Assembly (NCBI RefSeq): GCF_012516375.2
Contig: NZ_CP051204.2
Location: 6,634,001-6,698,000 of the forward strand
DNA: 64,000 nt
Source: Chitinophaga oryzae
Lineage (GTDB): Bacteria > Bacteroidota > Bacteroidia > Chitinophagales > Chitinophagaceae
Direction of reading: 5' to 3'
Position numbers and translations under genes: made by a program. Of the stretch, positions 1 through 8,989 are shown one piece after another (the stretch's first letter is position 1; every line of letters begins with the position of its first letter). The notes under the pieces were generated by a model, which did no database searches, was not told the origin of the DNA, and saw only the letters and a list, made by a program, of their open reading frames with translations.

Positions 1-1
1 C

Positions 2-1399
2 ACCCACTTCCCCGATGCCCCGCTCACCAAAGCAGACATCGATCAAATGCTGCCACTGCTGCAGGAAAAGCTGAAGGAGCTGTACAGCTCCTACGACGAT
101 AAGCCGGTACTGGATTACGAATTCGAGGTAGATGGCAAATTCAGGATCGACGGCAAGTTCTATAAACTGCCGGTGCTGCACACCACCAGCGAGGCTAAAA
201 AAACAAAGCTGCTGCAGGCCATCGATCAGTATCTCGCTAAAAAAATCAACGAAGGGCAATATCCCACCAAAGAGCTGGAAACATTTTTCCTTGCCAAACA
301 CCTGATCAACCCCGCCTTGTACCCGGAGACAGACGTGCCCGCCGTGATCGCCGTCTTCGAAAAGATCCGGACGCTCAATAAACACAGTAAAGATAAACTG
401 CAACAACATCAGCATCATATCACCTACGCCCTGCGGACATGGGCCGAAGAAAAGTTCCTGCCGGCGTATTACAACATACACAAGCCTTCCTGGGGACTGC
501 CGGAATTTACTTTAAAAAACGGCGACGAAAGGCCCGCTCCACCGGAACAGCTGCTGGACCTGCTGATATACGCGGGCGTGACCATCATCCGCTTCGAGCC
601 CAACTACAGCCGCAGTACCGGCGTAGGCTTCATCGAAAAAGCAAAAGAACTGGGCAGCACCAAAGCCACACAGATACTGAAGACCGGCAGCGGCACCTTC
701 AGTACTGCTGACAGCCAATACAAAGATCCAGACGTAACCTGTACGGCCAACGACGTCTTTGCCACTTTCGACATCAGCTTTAAGAATGAAACGGAAGCTG
801 CCTACGGTAAAGCGCTGGACTTCATCTGCAACCTGCTGGAAAAAGATTTTCCGCCCAGCTACGAGATCAAATGCAAATCCAAAACTAAAAACCTGCTTCC
901 CGTTAAAGGACTTGGGAAATCCGGCACACAACGGTTCTTCGCCAATGCGCTGCAATACCCCGCCCTGTACCCGCAGCTGCAAAAATATGCACAGCTGGCT
1001 ATCCGCCAGGAGTACGAATGGTACAACGACGTGGAAGCGGAACAATGCGCACGGCCAGGCACCTACGCCGTATTCGGGCTGGCATTGGCGGACGCGCAGT
1101 ATTTTCCGCTGTTGCAACAATACCTCGACAAAGTAGACGATGAACACCAGTCTGTACAGAACCATTTCCTGGTACAGTTTATACAGCAACACGGCATTAA
1201 CGCCGGTACGATTCCCTCCATCGTGGACATACTGCGATGCGCACAGGATATCAAACCCATTAAAGAATTAAAAGCACTGGAAACAGCGGAGAATATGGAA
1301 CTGCTGAAAAACTATGTCAGATCGCTGAAGCTCGAATCTTATGAAGTAGAGCATCTGGCGTGGTTCATCTGGAAAGGAAAGAAAAAACTGGAACTGTAA
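2..1399 (+). CDS. Hypothetical protein, 5'-truncated (possibly DUF6138 family)
   Basis: The reading frame is open from base 2 and runs to a TAA at 1397-1399, so the true start probably lies upstream of the window; the first in-window ATG is at 47. At least 465 residues are visible. The protein is soluble-looking, rich in Lys, Leu and aromatic residues, with no signal peptide or membrane segment in the visible part. It resembles the conserved unknown proteins filed as DUF6138, but that is from memory and weakly held. The stop codon overlaps the left arm of a long inverted repeat shared with the convergent efflux operon. No function is proposed. Confidence 0.6.
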   Translation, partial: THFPDAPLTKADIDQMLPLLQEKLKELYSSYDDKPVLDYEFEVDGKFRIDGKFYKLPVLHTTSEAKKTKLLQAIDQYLAKKINEGQYPTKELETFFLAKHLINPALYPETDVPAVIAVFEKIRTLNKHSKDKLQQHQHHITYALRTWAEEKFLPAYYNIHKPSWGLPEFTLKNGDERPAPPEQLLDLLIYAGVTIIRFEPNYSRSTGVGFIEKAKELGSTKATQILKTGSGTFSTADSQYKDPDVTCTANDVFATFDISFKNETEAAYGKALDFICNLLEKDFPPSYEIKCKSKTKNLLPVKGLGKSGTQRFFANALQYPALYPQLQKYAQLAIRQEYEWYNDVEAEQCARPGTYAVFGLALADAQYFPLLQQYLDKVDDEHQSVQNHFLVQFIQQHGINAGTIPSIVDILRCAQDIKPIKELKALETAENMELLKNYVRSLKLESYEVEHLAWFIWKGKKKLEL

Positions 1400-1559
1400 T
1401 GTCACGCAAAGGCGCAAAGCAGCAAAGAGCGCAAAGATTATATAAGCGAGCAGAGAAAGCAAAGGAGCGAAGACCAATTCGATTTGATCTTCGCTCCTTT
1501 GCTTTCTTTCTTATTTCTTTCTTTGCGCTCTTTGCTGCTTTGCGCCTTTGCGTGACATT
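1398..1559. repeat. Long inverted repeat (39-bp perfect arms) at a convergent junction, GCAAAG octads
   Basis: Positions 1398-1436 are the exact reverse complement of 1521-1559. A second, inner pair of 20-bp arms lies at 1454-1473 and 1488-1507. GCAAAG starts at 1406, 1414, 1422 and 1431, giving an 8-8-9 spacing. The element fills the gap between two convergent genes. In RNA from either side it would form a very stable hairpin, so bidirectional termination or mRNA 3'-end protection is the simplest inference. Confidence 0.85.
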
Positions 1560-1561
1560 TA

Positions 1562-2941
1562 TCAATGCCCCCCAAGCGCGCGGTACAGGGCAATCACCGC
1601 CTGCCATTGCTGCAGCTGATCGTTGATGCTTCCTATCTGTGCGCTCAATAAATTTTGTTCCGACGTTAGTACATCGGTATAGTTGGTGCTGGAGCTGTAA
1701 CGCAGCAGTTCTTTTGTAAAGTCCACCGCTTTCTCCAGTGATGCCAGTTGCTTTTCCCTGCTTTCTTTTTTCTCTCCGGCAGATGTCAGCGAGTAAAGTG
1801 CGTCTGACACTTCCTTTCCGGCTGTCAGCATGGTTTTGCTGAAGTTGTACAGCGCTTCCTGTTGTTTGGCCTGTGCAGTGGCCAGCCGCGCTTTATTGAG
1901 GCCGCGGTTGAAGATGGGCTGTGTCAGTCCGCCTACCACGTTGCCAAACAGGCCGGCGTCGGTGAACCATTTGCTGAGGTCAAAGCTGGTAAAACCTCCT
2001 GCTGCGGTGATATTGAGGGAAGGATAAAAAGCCGTGCGGGCGATATTGGTATTTTCAAAAGCATTACGGAAAGCGTGTTCCGCTGCCTTTACATCCGGGC
2101 GGTACTGCAGCAGTTGCGCCGGTACACCGGCAGCAATGTCCTGCGGCAATTGTTGTGTAGCCATGCTGCCACGGGCAATGGGTCCCGGAGGCAGCGCCAG
2201 CAGGATAGAGAGGGCGTTTTCGGTTTCACGGATCTGCCGCTTCACATCCGGGATGGCCACGGCAGCGGCGTATTGGTTCGCCTCACTCTGCACTACGGCT
2301 GCGCCGTTCACTACGCCGGAGGCTTTCAGCTCTTTCATGCTGTTCACATCTTCTCCCCTGTTGGCCAGTGTCTGTTGCAGTACCAGCAGTTGCTGGTCCA
2401 GCGCCAGCAGCGAATAGTACGCCGCAGCGATATCTGCCACGAGGCTGCTCTGCACTGCCTGTTGCGCCGCGACGGAGCCCAGCAGGGCCGCCTGCGCCGC
2501 TCTTTTGCCGCTGCGCAGCTTACCCCAGATATCCGCTTCCCAGCTCGCCGTCCCATTTACGTCGTACTGTGTAGCGCTGGTGATAAGGCCATATCCCTGC
2601 GGGAAGGCCAGCCGGCTCTGTTTCACAGAGGCGTTGGCGTTAACATCGGGCAGGAAGGCCAGCTTGCTCTGTTTCAGCGCAGCCTGCGCGGCTACGATGC
2701 GTTGCATCGCTATCCGCAGGTCCAGGTTTTCACGGATACCGCGGGCTATCAGCTGTTGTAAGGCGGTATCGGTAAAAAATGTCTGCCAGGGCCGTGCCGC
2801 TATGGTATTGGTGTCACTGTTTTGCTGGTCGCGGTACAAACCGTTGACGTCCGTCTCCGGTGATTTATAAGGCTGTGTGATCCGGCAGGCGGCTGCCAGC
2901 GTTACCAGCGCCAGCAGCCATATATATTTTTTATGTGTCAT
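1562..2941 (-). CDS. Efflux transporter outer-membrane lipoprotein, OprM/NodT (TolC) type
   Basis: This 459-residue protein is the outer-membrane channel of a tripartite RND efflux system. The N-terminus is a lipoprotein signal with the lipobox LAAAC (Cys at about residue 19). The body has the two long alpha-helical repeats typical of the family, with Ala/Gln-rich helices such as QRIVAAQAALKQSK in each half. Length is normal for OprM-like channels. It is the last gene of the operon, 24 bp after the pump gene, and ends at a long inverted repeat. Family assignment is firm; the drugs or metabolites exported cannot be read from the sequence. Confidence 0.92.
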   Translation of the reverse strand: MTHKKYIWLLALVTLAAACRITQPYKSPETDVNGLYRDQQNSDTNTIAARPWQTFFTDTALQQLIARGIRENLDLRIAMQRIVAAQAALKQSKLAFLPDVNANASVKQSRLAFPQGYGLITSATQYDVNGTASWEADIWGKLRSGKRAAQAALLGSVAAQQAVQSSLVADIAAAYYSLLALDQQLLVLQQTLANRGEDVNSMKELKASGVVNGAAVVQSEANQYAAAVAIPDVKRQIRETENALSILLALPPGPIARGSMATQQLPQDIAAGVPAQLLQYRPDVKAAEHAFRNAFENTNIARTAFYPSLNITAAGGFTSFDLSKWFTDAGLFGNVVGGLTQPIFNRGLNKARLATAQAKQQEALYNFSKTMLTAGKEVSDALYSLTSAGEKKESREKQLASLEKAVDFTKELLRYSSSTNYTDVLTSEQNLLSAQIGSINDQLQQWQAVIALYRALGGH

Positions 2942-2965
2942 TGTTGCTTTTTTGATTCAGGAAAA

Positions 2966-5900
2966 TTAAACGGCCAGTTCTTCCGGCTCCTCTTCGTGTT
3001 CTTCTACTTTTTTGACAGCAGCGCCGCTTATGCGTTCCTGCAAAGCCTGGAACATCACGAAGAGCGCCGGGATCACAAACACGCCGAATACGGTACCCAC
3101 CAGCATCCCTCCTACGGCGGCGGTACCGATGGAGCGGTTACTCAGCGCACCTACGCCGGAAGCCAGCATCAGCGGCATCAGGCCGAAGATGAAAGCGAAG
3201 GAAGTCATGAGGATAGGCCGTAGACGGGCCGCAGCGCCGGAAATAGCGGCACGCACCAGGCTCAGGCCACTTCTGCGCCGCTGGATGGAGAACTCCACGA
3301 TCAGGATCGCATTTTTGGCTAACAGGCCGATCAGCATGATGAGACTGATCTGCAGGAAGATATTGTTATCCAGGCCGGCGAGACGGGCAAAGATGAAAGC
3401 GCCGGCCAGCCCGATGGGTAATGACAGCAGTACTGCCAGCGGGAGGATATAACTTCTGTACTGGGCGCTCAGCAGGAAATACACGAACAACAGGCACAGT
3501 ACGAAGATGAGCAATGTCTGGCTGCCGCTGGATATTTCCTCCCTGGTGAGCGCGCTGAAATCGAAGTCTGTTCCTCTTGGCAGCGTGCTGGCAGCCACCT
3601 CGCGGAATGCCCTGATGGCGTCGCCGGAGCTGTAACCGGGATTGGGCGCTCCGGTCACGGCGGCGGAAGTGTAGAGGTTGAAGCGGTTGATAAACTCAGG
3701 ACCGCTGGTTTTACGTAATGTCAGGAAAGCCGACACCGGCGCCATCTCCCCTTTGTTGTTGCGGACAAAAATTTTGTTGAGGTCCGCCTCTTCTGTACGG
3801 TAACGGGGATTGGTCTGCAGCATCACCTTGTACTGTTTACCGAAACGGTTGAAGTCAGAAGCGTAGATACCACCGAGATACCCCTGCAACGTACGCAGCA
3901 GTCCGCCTACGTCCACGCCGGCTTCTTTACAGTGCGCCACATCCACCTGTACTTCATATTGCGGCAGGTTGGTGTTAAACGGCGTAGCAGCGTACATGAT
4001 CTCCGGCCGTTTGTTGAGCGCTTCCATGAATTTGTTCACCGTACCGCCGAAGTCTTTGTAACTGCCGCCGGTTTTATCGAGCAGCTGCATTTCGAAGCCG
4101 CTGCTGTTACCAAAGCCCTGGAGGGTGGGCGCGGCGAAGAAGATGATCTGTGCGCCCCTGATACCGGCTGTTTGCGCAAACAGTTTGCCCACAAGGCTGT
4201 TGATGTCCTGACCGGGTTTGGTCCTTTCCTTCCATGGTTTGAGGGCGATGAACATAGCGCCGTATGATCCGCCGAAACCGCTGATGAGGTTCATCCCTGA
4301 AAGGCGGGAAGTGACTGCCACTTCCGGCATAGACCGTGCGATGCTGTCCACCTGGTCGGCGATCCTGGTGGTTTGTTCCAGCGTAGATGCCGGTGGCAGA
4401 ATAATATCGCCGTAGATGGCGCCGGAATCCTCATTCGGCACAAAGCCGGTGGGCGTGGTCCTCAAAAGGAACACGAGGATGCCCGCGAATACGGCGATAG
4501 CTCCCAGCGCCAGCCACTTGCGTGCGATCAGTATTTTTACGATACGTATATACCTGTCCGTTACCACCGTAAAACCGGCGTTGAAAGCCGTGTAAAAACG
4601 TTGCAGCAGACTTTTTTTAACGTGATGGTCTTTTCCGTGCGGTTTGAGCAGTATGGCGCAGAGCGCGGGGCTGAGGGTGAGCGCGTTCACCGCGGAGATG
4701 AGGATGGCCACTGCCAGCGTAAGCCCGAACTGCTTGTAGAACACGCCGGCCGAACCGGTGATAAACGTTACCGGTACAAACACCGCCGACATGATGAGGG
4801 TGATGGATACGATCGCGGTGCTGATTTCACTCATGGCATGCATAGTGGCTTTCCGCGCCGAACGGGCGCCCTGGTCCAGTTTGGCATGTACCGCTTCCAC
4901 CACCACGATGGCGTCGTCCACCACAATACCGATGGCCAGCACGAGGGCGAACAGTGTGAGCAGGTTCAGCGTAAAGCCGAATATTTTGAGGAAGAAGAAA
5001 GTCCCGATAATCGCTACCGGCACCGCAATGGCCGGTATCAGCGTAGAGCGGAAATCCTGCAGGAAGATAAACACCACGATGAACACGAGGATAAACGCTT
5101 CAAAGATGGTCTGTATCAGTTTGGAGATAGAGGCGTCGAGGAAATCGTTCGCGTTGATGAAGACCGCCAGCTTCACCCCGGGCGGGAAATTCGCCTTTGC
5201 CTTTTCAAACACCTTTTCTATCTGTATAATCACCTCGTGTGCATTGGAGCCCGCGGTCTGGCTCACAGCGCCACCGGACGAGGGATGCCCCTGCGCGGTG
5301 AGGTCGGTGGTGTAGTTGAAAGCGCCCAGCTCCACGTCTGCCACGTCTTTGAGGCGGAGCAGCTGCCCGTCGGCCGTGGCGCGGACCACGATATTTTCAA
5401 ATTGTTCCGGTTGCTCAAGGCGACCGGTATATTTCAGTACGTACTGGAATGTCTTTTTACTGTTCTCTCCCAGTTTACCGGGCGCCGCTTCGATGTTCTG
5501 TTCTGCGAGAGCGGCGATCACATCGTCGGGCACCAGGCCGTAGGAGGCCATCACATCGGGCCGGAGCCAGATGCGCATGGAGTAAGCCTGGTCGCTCCAT
5601 ACCTGTACATCGCCCACGCCGGAGATCCTTTTCAGTTCAGGGATGATATTGATGCGGAGATAGTTGTCGAGGAAATTCTCGTCGTATGATTTGTTTTCGC
5701 TGTACAGCAGGAAACCGTACACTTCACTGTTCAGCTTTTTAGTGGTGGTGATACCTGTTTTAATGACTTCTGCCGGCATAAGACCGGTGGCTTTGGCCAC
5801 CCTGTTCTGCACGTTGACGGCGGCCAGGTCGGGGTCGGTGCCTTGTTTGAAGTTGACCGTGATCACCGCGGAGCCGTCGTTGCTCGCTTTGGAGGTCATA

Positions 5901-6130
5901 TAAGTCATATGTTCCACGCCGTTGATCTGTTCTTCCAGCGGGATGATCACACTTTTCATCACCACGTCGGCATTGGCGCCCTGGTAGTTGGCCGTCACTT
6001 CCACGGTGGGCGGCGCTATTTCAGGATATTGTGAAATGGGCAGGGACATGAGGCCCAGCACGCCCAGTATCACGATGATGATGGAGATAACGGTAGACAG
6101 TACCGGGTTATCGATAAATTTCTTGAGCAT
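2966..6130 (-). CDS. RND multidrug efflux pump, AcrB/MexB (HAE1) type inner-membrane permease
   Basis: The product of about 1,054 residues is the proton-driven pump of the tripartite system. The chosen start gives MLKKFIDNPV, the usual N-terminus of this family; an ATG seven codons upstream (6151) is possible. Key proton-relay residues are visible: the Asp pair in GIVVDDAIVVVE (TM4) and the Lys in GLLAKNAILIVEF (TM10). The hydrophobic ISQYPEIAPP stretch after TM1 is also typical. It sits between adaptor and channel genes, all on the minus strand. A Glu-rich C-terminal tail ends the protein. Substrate is unknown. Confidence 0.95.
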   Translation of the reverse strand: MLKKFIDNPVLSTVISIIIVILGVLGLMSLPISQYPEIAPPTVEVTANYQGANADVVMKSVIIPLEEQINGVEHMTYMTSKASNDGSAVITVNFKQGTDPDLAAVNVQNRVAKATGLMPAEVIKTGITTTKKLNSEVYGFLLYSENKSYDENFLDNYLRINIIPELKRISGVGDVQVWSDQAYSMRIWLRPDVMASYGLVPDDVIAALAEQNIEAAPGKLGENSKKTFQYVLKYTGRLEQPEQFENIVVRATADGQLLRLKDVADVELGAFNYTTDLTAQGHPSSGGAVSQTAGSNAHEVIIQIEKVFEKAKANFPPGVKLAVFINANDFLDASISKLIQTIFEAFILVFIVVFIFLQDFRSTLIPAIAVPVAIIGTFFFLKIFGFTLNLLTLFALVLAIGIVVDDAIVVVEAVHAKLDQGARSARKATMHAMSEISTAIVSITLIMSAVFVPVTFITGSAGVFYKQFGLTLAVAILISAVNALTLSPALCAILLKPHGKDHHVKKSLLQRFYTAFNAGFTVVTDRYIRIVKILIARKWLALGAIAVFAGILVFLLRTTPTGFVPNEDSGAIYGDIILPPASTLEQTTRIADQVDSIARSMPEVAVTSRLSGMNLISGFGGSYGAMFIALKPWKERTKPGQDINSLVGKLFAQTAGIRGAQIIFFAAPTLQGFGNSSGFEMQLLDKTGGSYKDFGGTVNKFMEALNKRPEIMYAATPFNTNLPQYEVQVDVAHCKEAGVDVGGLLRTLQGYLGGIYASDFNRFGKQYKVMLQTNPRYRTEEADLNKIFVRNNKGEMAPVSAFLTLRKTSGPEFINRFNLYTSAAVTGAPNPGYSSGDAIRAFREVAASTLPRGTDFDFSALTREEISSGSQTLLIFVLCLLFVYFLLSAQYRSYILPLAVLLSLPIGLAGAFIFARLAGLDNNIFLQISLIMLIGLLAKNAILIVEFSIQRRRSGLSLVRAAISGAAARLRPILMTSFAFIFGLMPLMLASGVGALSNRSIGTAAVGGMLVGTVFGVFVIPALFVMFQALQERISGAAVKKVEEHEEEPEELAV

Positions 6131-6213
6131 ACAATTGTTTTTAAAAGGCAAAGCAGTAGCTACAGGTACCGGCGTATAGCCGGTACCGTGACATTTAAAC
6201 CACGGTCGTTTAG

Positions 6214-7416
6214 TTATTGGGCGGCCGTAGTGCCGGACTTCAGTCCGGGGTCTACAGCGGTTTTCGCCGGGCCAGCGGCGGCCACCGGTGCGGCGGAGGC
6301 GACAGGTTTTATCTTCGTTCCTTCTTTCAGGGAGCCGATGCCGTCGGCAACAATTTTATCGCCGGCCTGCAGGCCGTTGCTGACGATATACACGTCGCCG
6401 GAGGAGCGGTCGCTCACCGTGATTTCGCGGGAGTGGGCAGCGCCGGCGGAGTCGATGGTGTAAACGAATTTTTTGCCCTGCAGTTCATATGTTGCTTTGG
6501 CTGGTACGATGAGCGCGTTGCTGACCGGCTGCACGATACGGATGGTAGCGCTGCTGCCGCTGCGGATAAGGCCGGCTTTGTTGGGGAATACCGCCCGCAT
6601 GCTGATGGCGCCGGTGCCGTTATTGATAAGGCCTCCGGTTGTTTCCACTTTTCCTTTCTCCGTGTATTCGTTGCCATTAGCCAGTACCAGTTGTACCGGC
6701 GGCAGTTGTTTCAGTTTAGCGTCCAATGGGATATTGGCGTCTGTACCGGCGAGGTCCAGCAGTTGTTTTTCCGTGAAGGAAAAATAGACGTGTACGTTGG
6801 CGATGTCTGCGAGGACCGTCAGTGGTTGGGCGCTGGCGGGCGCCACGAGGCTGCCGATTTTATAGGGCAGGGTGCCGATCACGCCGTCTGCCGGGCTGTA
6901 GATGGTAGTATAGCCGAGGTTGACGCGGGCGTTCTGCAGGCTGGCTTTTGCCTGTGCCAGTTCCGCCTCGCGGGCCTGGAGAGCCAGTTCCGCCGCTTCC
7001 AGTTCATAGTTGCTGACGATTTCTTTTTTCACCAGCGGCGTTACTTTGCGTACCTGCATGCGGGCGGTATTGACTGCCGCCTCGGCGCTTTTGATGGCTG
7101 CCTGGGCGGTGAGCACTTCCTGTTCGTATTGGGGAGCGTTTATTTTAAAGAGGAGCTGGCCTTTTTTAACGGTGGCGCCTTCGTCTACCAGTATCCCGGC
7201 CACGTAGCCGTCTACTTTAGGCCGTATTTCGATGTTCTGCTGACCGCGTACTGTCGCGGGGTAGTCCATATAGAGGGTCGTTTCCGATGTTTTCAGCGTC
7301 AGCACGGGATAAGGCTGCGGTTCATTGCTGTAACCGGCCTCTTTATGGCCGCCGCAGGCTGTCAATAAAGAAAGCAGTGCCAGGGCTGCGGTTTGGAACG
7401 ATAAATTTGTTTGCAT
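6214..7416 (-). CDS. RND efflux periplasmic adaptor (membrane fusion protein), lipoprotein
   Basis: A 400-residue AcrA-like adaptor that bridges the inner-membrane pump and the outer-membrane channel. The N-terminus has a lipobox LLTAC, so it is probably lipid-anchored in the inner membrane. The order is a barrel-sandwich half (IRPKVDGYVAGILVDEGATV), an alpha-helical hairpin rich in Ala/Glu/Gln, the second lipoyl half (IYSPADGVIGTLPYKIGSLV), then beta-barrel and membrane-proximal domains. It is the first gene of the operon adaptor-pump-channel, 62-83 bp before the pump depending on that gene's start. The divergent regulator at 7639 probably controls it. Confidence 0.94.
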   Translation of the reverse strand: MQTNLSFQTAALALLSLLTACGGHKEAGYSNEPQPYPVLTLKTSETTLYMDYPATVRGQQNIEIRPKVDGYVAGILVDEGATVKKGQLLFKINAPQYEQEVLTAQAAIKSAEAAVNTARMQVRKVTPLVKKEIVSNYELEAAELALQAREAELAQAKASLQNARVNLGYTTIYSPADGVIGTLPYKIGSLVAPASAQPLTVLADIANVHVYFSFTEKQLLDLAGTDANIPLDAKLKQLPPVQLVLANGNEYTEKGKVETTGGLINNGTGAISMRAVFPNKAGLIRSGSSATIRIVQPVSNALIVPAKATYELQGKKFVYTIDSAGAAHSREITVSDRSSGDVYIVSNGLQAGDKIVADGIGSLKEGTKIKPVASAAPVAAAGPAKTAVDPGLKSGTTAAQ

Positions 7417-7576
7417 TGTTACATGGTTTTATGTGATACCGGCGCATGAAAGCATGGCAATGCCATTCCGCGGCAGTGGGCTGCAGCAGCAATTGCTTGC
7501 CAATCTTGTATGGGCACGGGAGTGAAGGCTGGACGCCAGCGCCTCGTCAGTACAGGAGCGCATTTCCGGCCGTTGA

Positions 7577-7608
7577 ATTGTTTATCTGATGCAAAAATAG
7601 TAAATTTG
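7577..7608 (+). promoter_or_regulatory. Promoter for the regulator gene (Bacteroidota type)
   Basis: ATTG at 7577-7580 is followed after 20 bp by TAAATTTG at 7601-7608, an exact match to the Bacteroidota -7 consensus TAnnTTTG. It would start transcription about 25 bp before the ATG at 7639. Its -7 box abuts that of a minus-strand promoter. Confidence 0.6.
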
Positions 7609-7621
7609 CGAATAAACCAAA
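7592..7621 (-). promoter_or_regulatory. Promoter for the RND efflux operon (Bacteroidota type)
   Basis: On the minus strand TTTG (7621-7618) is followed after 18 bp by TATTTTTG (7599-7592), matching TAnnTTTG exactly. It reads towards the adaptor gene at 7416 with a leader of about 170 nt. The two divergent promoters interlock over 45 bp, so one bound regulator could silence both. Confidence 0.6.
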
Positions 7622-7638
7622 TAAACACTTTGTTTATT
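7620..7638. promoter_or_regulatory. Candidate operator: perfect 8-bp inverted repeat before the regulator ATG
   Basis: AATAAACA (7620-7627), a 3-bp spacer and TGTTTATT (7631-7638) form a perfect palindrome ending one base before the start codon. A further AATAAAC half-site lies at 7611-7617. The site overlaps the start of the regulator transcript and touches the -33 box of the efflux promoter, a position suited to autorepression and pump repression. Binding is inferred. Confidence 0.55.
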
Positions 7639-8271
7639 ATGAATAATATTTTGCAGGAGAACGAGAGAGCATTGTGGATATTGAAGACGAGAGGGCCTCA
7701 GCCCCTGTCGGTCGTAGCGGAAGCCCTTAACATAACGGTGGAGGGTGCACGTTTTCAGCTGCTGAAGCTGAGCAGCGAGGGATTGGTGGAGGCCACCAAT
7801 GTCGCAAAAGGACGTGGCAGGCCGCAACAGATATGGGCGCTCACCCAGAAGGGCAACTCCCGTTTTCCGGATTCGCATGCGGAGCTGACGGTGCGCCTGA
7901 TCAACACTATCCGGGAAACACTGGGGGATGAAGCGTTGCAGGCGGTCATCGAAAGCAGCAAAAAAGTGGGACTGGACAAGTATCTGCAGGCGACAAGCCG
8001 GGAAACAACGCTGGAAGGCAAGATCAGCAGGCTGGCAGAAACCAGGGACGCGGAAGGGTACATGGCTACCTGGGAAAAAGACGAAGAAGGATATATGTTA
8101 ATAGAGAACCATTGCCCTATCTGCGTGGCAGCCGAGGTTTGTCAGAATTTCTGTTCCGCCGAGCTGGAGACATTCCGGAAAGTGATCGGTGAAGGAGCGG
8201 AAGTAGAGCGTGTGGACCACCTGCTGGCGGGCGCCAGGAGATGTGCGTACCGCATCTGCCCCAAAGGTTAA
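7639..8271 (+). CDS. Winged-helix regulator with SufR-like cysteine motif (COG2345 type)
   Basis: The 210-residue protein starts at 7639, where the family's N-terminal helix begins; the frame is open further upstream but that part lies in promoter DNA. Residues 10-75 are a DeoR/ArsR-like winged helix (PLSVVAEALNITVEGARFQL). The C-terminal half carries Cys159, 162, 168, 172, 202 and 207. The spacing C159-x12-C172 and the late C202 resemble the Fe-S ligands of SufR (CX12CX13CX14C), although the third SufR Cys has no counterpart. It probably represses itself and the divergent RND pump, perhaps sensing redox or iron state through a cluster. Family firm, ligand inferred. Confidence 0.8.
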   Translation: MNNILQENERALWILKTRGPQPLSVVAEALNITVEGARFQLLKLSSEGLVEATNVAKGRGRPQQIWALTQKGNSRFPDSHAELTVRLINTIRETLGDEALQAVIESSKKVGLDKYLQATSRETTLEGKISRLAETRDAEGYMATWEKDEEGYMLIENHCPICVAAEVCQNFCSAELETFRKVIGEGAEVERVDHLLAGARRCAYRICPKG

Positions 8272-8338
8272 CAATGACAATATTGAAGGCTGGTATTGAT
8301 TTTTAACTTATCTTGGCCGCATAGCAGCTTATGCCACG

Positions 8339-8917
8339 ATGCTCCCGGCCAATAACATACAGGAATTGCAGCGCCGTATCAGCTTACATGACGACGAATC
8401 AGCCTATAAAGAGCTGTTCCTGCATTTCTATGAACCGCTGGTACAATTCGCCGGGTCGTTTGTCCGCTCTGCACAGATTGCCGAAGAAGTAGTGTCCGAT
8501 GTGTTTATTAATATATGGCAGGGACGCCGCCGCCTCACGGAAGTCAACAATCTGCGGGTATATCTCTACGTGAGCACCAAAAACGTGGCCCTTAAATACC
8601 TGATGCAGCAACAGAAAAAAAATGCGCTTTCCCTCGACGCCCTGGAGCTGGACATGGAGAGCCCACACTACAACCCTGAAGAACAGCTGATCAGCGCCGA
8701 GCTGCTGGCCAAATTTGAGCAGGCCGTCAGCGATCTTCCTCCCCGCTGCAAAATTATTTTCAAACTGATCAAAGAAGACGGTCTCCGCTACAAAGAAATT
8801 GCGGAAATCCTCGATATCTCCGTCAAAACCATTGACAATCAACTCGCCATCGCCCTTGCGCGCATAGCCCGTGCTATCAATACCTCCCTGAAAAAGCCCC
8901 AACGGTTACAGCCTTAA
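8339..8917 (+). CDS. ECF-type RNA polymerase sigma factor (glycan locus 1)
   Basis: A 192-residue sigma-70 family factor. Region 2 is near residues 20-75 (YKELFLHFYEPLVQFAGSFV, then AEEVVSDVFINIW) and region 4 near 130-180, with the helix-turn-helix LRYKEIAEILDISVKTIDNQ. It is followed 72 bp later by a FecR-type anti-sigma gene and then susC/susD. In this arrangement the STN domain of the SusC receptor signals through FecR to release the sigma factor, which then transcribes the locus. That circuit is established for FecIRA-like systems and inferred here. Confidence 0.93.
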   Translation: MLPANNIQELQRRISLHDDESAYKELFLHFYEPLVQFAGSFVRSAQIAEEVVSDVFINIWQGRRRLTEVNNLRVYLYVSTKNVALKYLMQQQKKNALSLDALELDMESPHYNPEEQLISAELLAKFEQAVSDLPPRCKIIFKLIKEDGLRYKEIAEILDISVKTIDNQLAIALARIARAINTSLKKPQRLQP

Positions 8918-8989
8918 ATTTTTTTTATTTCCTTTTGGTAGATTTTGTGAAAAAAGAGATCCTGTAAGGAGAGCATCTTATTTCACGTT

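Noticed and set aside
1360..1626. Small open frames within the 1398-1559 inverted repeat on both strands
   Set aside because: They arise from the repeat itself, overlap confirmed gene ends and encode low-complexity peptides.
4373..5689. A 438-codon open frame opposite the RND pump gene
   Set aside because: The sense frame is a complete AcrB-like pump; the antisense product is rich in His, Arg and Gly with no known motif.
7510..7638. Longer N-terminus for the SufR-like regulator
   Set aside because: It would place coding sequence over two exact promoter boxes and the operator, and adds no conserved residues.
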